Shown here piece by piece: positions 61,330 through 64,000 of a DNA stretch of 64,000 nucleotides (within the stretch, counting starts at the first letter, position 1; every line of letters starts with the position of its first letter). This DNA is from Lachnospiraceae bacterium JLR.KK008 (lineage in GTDB: Bacteria; Bacillota; Clostridia; Lachnospirales; Lachnospiraceae). The DNA lies in NCBI GenBank assembly GCA_037015955.1, contig CP143548.1, forward strand, positions 48,501 to 112,500. The letters run 5' to 3'. Both the position numbers and the translations under genes were made by a program. A model generated the notes under the pieces. The model saw nothing but the letters and a program-made list of their open reading frames with translations, was not told the DNA's origin and did no database searches.

Positions 61330-61925
61330 TGGACCTGTACAGCGGATATATCAATCGATTGATTGAGGAGTTTGCCAGTCTTCCGGGGATCGGCAATAAA
61401 TCGGCGCAAAGACTGGCGTTTTATCTGATCAACCTGCCAAAAGAAAGAGTAGAACGGTTTGCAGGAGCGATTCTGGAGGCCCGGGACAATGTGAGATATT
61501 GCAGTCAATGTTTTACTCTGACGGATCAGGAACGTTGTCCTGTCTGTGCCAATACAAAGAGAGATGCAGAGACGATTATGGTTGTGGAAAACTCCCGTGA
61601 TCTGGCAGCCTATGAAAAGACCGGGAGATATGAGGGCGTATATCATGTGCTGCATGGAGCAATCTCACCGATGTTGGGGATCGGTCCCGGTGATATTAAG
61701 CTGAAAGAGCTTATGGCAAGACTTCAGGGTGATGTCAGAGAAGTGATTATCGCCACCAATTCCAGCCTGGAGGGGGAGACGACGGCGATGTATATCAGCA
61801 AGTTGATCAAACCGACCGGCATAAAAGTAACGAGGATTGCCAGTGGCGTTCCGGTAGGCGGAGATCTGGAATATATTGACGAAGTAACATTACTTCGTGC
61901 CCTGGAGGGACGCACGGAGATATAG
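61329..61925 (+). CDS. recR: Recombination protein RecR
   Basis: A 198-residue protein, standard length. It has the N-terminal helix-hairpin-helix [16 protein letters not shown], the C4 zinc finger [16 protein letters not shown] at about residues 58-73, and a Toprim domain ([29 protein letters not shown] in pieces; [20 protein letters not shown]). It acts with RecO and RecF in gap repair. ATG overlaps the ybaB stop by one base. It ends the dnaX operon, or continues into galM 14 bases later. Confidence 0.96.
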   Translation: MDLYSGYINRLIEEFASLPGIGNKSAQRLAFYLINLPKERVERFAGAILEARDNVRYCSQCFTLTDQERCPVCANTKRDAETIMVVENSRDLAAYEKTGRYEGVYHVLHGAISPMLGIGPGDIKLKELMARLQGDVREVIIATNSSLEGETTAMYISKLIKPTGIKVTRIASGVPVGGDLEYIDEVTLLRALEGRTEI

Positions 61926-61939
61926 GGAAGGAAGACGGC

Positions 61940-62977
61940 ATGATAAAGGAAAGATTCGGAACGACAAAAGAGGGGAGAGATATTTTCCTCTATACACTGG
62001 AGAACAAAAATGGCATGAAGGCGCAGGTTATAGATTATGGCGCTATTCTTGTGAACTTGTTTGTGCCTGATAAAGAGGGAAAGGTACAGGATGTAACGCT
62101 TGGTTATGACAGGCTTGAAGACTATTATGAAAACGGCAGCTTTTTCGGCGGTACAATCGCGCCGAATGCGAACCGTATCGCAGATGCCGCTTTTGAGATT
62201 GATGGCGTGACATACAAACTCGATGTCAATGACGGCCCGAATAATCTGCACAGCCATTTTAACCTGGGCGGTCATAAAAGGGTGTGGGAAGCGCAGCCAC
62301 AGGAGAATGGGGTTTGCTTTACACTGATATTAAAAGATGGAGAGATGGGATTTCCCGGAAATAAAGAGATTTCCATTACTTATACATTGACAGATGCAAA
62401 TGAACTGCGGCTTGATTACCATGCGATTGCTGATCAGAAGACGGTACTCAACCCCACAAATCACGCATATTTTAATTTGGCAGGACATGATGGGGGTCAG
62501 ATTATCGATCATGTTCTCTGGCTGAAGGCAAGTCATTATACCCCTGTCGTTCAGGGGGCGATCCCGACAGGGGAAATTGCGCCTGTGGAAGGGACACCGC
62601 TTGATTTTACGAAAGAGAAAAGGATCGGGGACGAAATCGACGCTTCTTTTGAACAGCTGCAGCTTGTCAGTGGCTATGATCATAATTTTGCAATCGATGA
62701 CTGGAACGGAGAACTGCAGCTTGTGGCGCGGATCTCTGAAAAAACGAGCGGAAGAAGTATGAAGGTTTACACAGATCTTCCGGGAATCCAGTTTTATGCG
62801 GGGAACTGTATTGCGCCCACAATCGGAAAAGGCAAGACCGCCTATGGAAAACGGGAAGGTTTTTGCCTGGAGACGGATTATTTTCCGAATGCGGTCAATG
62901 AAAAGGCATTTGCATCTCCGGTCTATGGCCCCGAAAAGGCATATACTTCCACGACGATTTATCAGTTTGAATATTAA
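61940..62977 (+). CDS. galM: Aldose 1-epimerase (galactose mutarotase)
   Basis: A 345-residue mutarotase with the family segments GAILVNLFVPDKEG, GGTIAPNANRIADAAFEIDG, NLHS, and the catalytic His in NPTNHAYFNLAGH. The catalytic Glu is in GFCLETDYFPNAVN. It interconverts alpha and beta anomers of hexoses. GGAAGG lies before the ATG, only 14 bases after recR, so it may be transcribed with the dnaX operon. A terminator follows. Confidence 0.93.
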   Translation: MIKERFGTTKEGRDIFLYTLENKNGMKAQVIDYGAILVNLFVPDKEGKVQDVTLGYDRLEDYYENGSFFGGTIAPNANRIADAAFEIDGVTYKLDVNDGPNNLHSHFNLGGHKRVWEAQPQENGVCFTLILKDGEMGFPGNKEISITYTLTDANELRLDYHAIADQKTVLNPTNHAYFNLAGHDGGQIIDHVLWLKASHYTPVVQGAIPTGEIAPVEGTPLDFTKEKRIGDEIDASFEQLQLVSGYDHNFAIDDWNGELQLVARISEKTSGRSMKVYTDLPGIQFYAGNCIAPTIGKGKTAYGKREGFCLETDYFPNAVNEKAFASPVYGPEKAYTSTTIYQFEY

Positions 62978-63048
62978 GAGCATATATTTTCAGGGAATAG
63001 AGGGGATACACAGTCCTTTGTCCGGTGGGAGTATATCATTATGAAGAT

Positions 63049-63100
63049 GAAAAAGAGTCTTTCTGCGTATGTTGAGTCCGCAGAGGCTCTTTTTGTTTTG
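63049..63100 (+). terminator. Terminator after galM
   Basis: AAAAAGAGTCTTTCTGCG pairs with CGCAGAGGCTCTTTTT (one bulge), followed by GTTTTG. Confidence 0.85.
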
Positions 63101-63231
63101 GCGGTGTAATATCATGACGGCTTTTGTCAGGAAAAAAAGGAAACCAGTCGACAAAATATGATAAATGTCTTTCTCATTCTGACGTATAATGTGGACAAGA
63201 AGAGATAAATTTTTCAAACAGGAGGTACATG

Positions 63232-63909
63232 ATGAAAGAAAAACTCCCTCAAAATATATGTCTGGTCGGAAAAGCCGAAGAAGACAGGAAAATATTTGTA
63301 GAAGAATATGTGATCTCATATCTGCAGAAAATAGCAAGTAATGAAAAAGAGCCTCAGATCGTTGTGTTTTTTGGCGACGGATATGAGAGAGAAGGGATAA
63401 AATATTATTTCTTAAATGGAGTTGCCGCACATAAAGCCTCCGGAGAGATACTAAAAAAGACGGACGAGTTTTATTTTCAGACTGTGGGCAGGCAGTATTT
63501 CCCTCAGTCCAAGGGAATTGGCTGGTATTATATGAACAAGGGTTACAGTGAAATGGTGAAGATCCTGCAGAATATGCAGGAGCAGGATTTCGCATCCATA
63601 AAGGGATACTATATGTATTTTGAGAAGAACTGTGCCATGGAGGAATATTTTGCAAATCTGTCAACAAAGGAAAAAAGCGACACGAGTATCATAAAAAAGA
63701 GGCCGATACAGAAATTAAAAGGGAAAAAAGGGCCGGTCCCAATGCTTGCCGTACAAGTGTTGAATATGGTCAGTCTGTGTATCTTAATCATTTGCTGTAT
63801 TATAGCGGTCACGACGTTAAATCAATATGATAAAATGAAACAACTGGAAGAAACCGTGACTTATCTGGAGACAAGCATAGAGGAACAAAAAAATTTACCG
63901 GAGGAATAA
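63232..63909 (+). CDS. Uncharacterised membrane protein with C-terminal coiled coil
   Basis: The ATG at 63232 is six bases after AGGAGG; an ATG at 63229 is also possible. The 225-residue protein has a soluble N-terminal domain (about residues 1-150; NICLVGKAEEDRKIFVEEYV, VVFFGDGYEREGIKYYFLNG), a basic stretch, one membrane helix at about 178-202 and a short C-terminal coiled coil (MKQLEETVTYLETSIEEQKN) outside the helix. No catalytic motif is recognised. A -10-like TATAAT lies at 63185-63190. It is probably coexpressed with the next, truncated gene. Confidence 0.65.
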   Translation: MKEKLPQNICLVGKAEEDRKIFVEEYVISYLQKIASNEKEPQIVVFFGDGYEREGIKYYFLNGVAAHKASGEILKKTDEFYFQTVGRQYFPQSKGIGWYYMNKGYSEMVKILQNMQEQDFASIKGYYMYFEKNCAMEEYFANLSTKEKSDTSIIKKRPIQKLKGKKGPVPMLAVQVLNMVSLCILIICCIIAVTTLNQYDKMKQLEETVTYLETSIEEQKNLPEE

Positions 63910-63940
63910 AATGTGCTATACTGTGTGAACAGGAGCCTTT

Positions 63941-64000
63941 ATGACGAATATCAGAGATTACATAAAAAGAAAAGAGAAAAAACAGGAAGACAGTTTTGGC
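63941..64000 (+). CDS. Start of an unidentified protein (cut by window end)
   Basis: An ATG at 63941 with AGGAG six bases upstream opens a frame of 20 codons to the edge (MTNIRDYIKRKEKKQEDSFG). The beginning recalls Mbeg1-like hydrolase-fold proteins that start with a DYIK-type motif, but this is too short to assign. The spacing of 31 bases suggests an operon with the preceding membrane protein. Confidence 0.5.
   Translation, partial: MTNIRDYIKRKEKKQEDSFG

Overview
The window looks like a chromosomal segment of a spore-forming gut Clostridia bacterium, most likely of the Lachnospiraceae type. The reasons are: a spore maturation gene (spmB), a large Alu-containing SRP RNA, tRNA without an encoded CCA, strong Gram-positive Shine-Dalgarno sequences with ATG, GTG and TTG starts, many lipoprotein sugar-binding proteins with acidic linkers, and YesM/YesN, MsmX, CdaR, RpiR and ROK families. 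No integrase, transposase, phage gene or CRISPR array was seen. Family assignments come from motif recognition in the translated sequence, not from a search.

Layout. 1-4.2 kb: the end of a KdgT-type permease, a YcxB-like protein, a DeoR regulator, a DUF3048 lipoprotein and spmB. 4.3-9.2 kb: a complete branched-chain amino acid type ABC operon (binding protein, LivH, LivM, LivG, LivF). 9.3-12.2 kb: a membrane-anchored Mrr-like nuclease, a MarR regulator with a FabT-like operator, and a DUF885 protein on the minus strand. 12.3-20.4 kb: a YesN/YesM two-component pair and the YtfQ-R-T-YjfF type pentose/galactofuranose ABC transporter it probably controls. 20.7-27.8 kb: a second signalling block with a single-domain receiver, a hybrid kinase ending in HPt, a hybrid kinase fused to a DegV lipid-binding domain, and an orphan YtfQ-like binding protein. 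28-32.2 kb: an FGGY pentulose kinase, split transketolase and ribulose-phosphate epimerase, which would feed an imported pentose into the pentose phosphate pathway. 32.3-42.6 kb: metG, a D-lactate dehydrogenase-like gene, GNATs, an HD-GYP protein with YesL, an MsmX-like ATPase with a CdaR regulator, a hypothetical protein, and tadA.

42.6-43.0 kb holds tRNA-Ser(CGA) and, convergent with it, the SRP RNA; both end at one bidirectional terminator. 43.2-59.4 kb is a carbohydrate/polyol catabolic region: RpiR and ROK regulators, SDR and zinc dehydrogenases, a cupin isomerase-like protein and a DUF4432 epimerase on the minus strand; and a class II aldolase, an ADP-dependent-kinase-family protein, an FGGY kinase, an RbsA/C/B-type importer, an RpiB-like isomerase and an unusual phosphofructokinase on the plus strand. 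dnaX-ybaB-recR follows at 59.4-61.9 kb, then galM and two uncharacterised proteins, the second cut by the window end. In Bacillus subtilis tadA, the SRP RNA gene, dnaX, ybaB and recR are neighbours, so the sugar region appears to sit inside a split housekeeping cluster.

The most unusual items are the histidine kinase-receiver-DegV fusion with its surrounding sensory genes, and the unknown-substrate catabolic region with an ADP-dependent kinase homologue, altered RpiB and PFK active sites, and two promoters carrying the same A-tract box at identical spacing.
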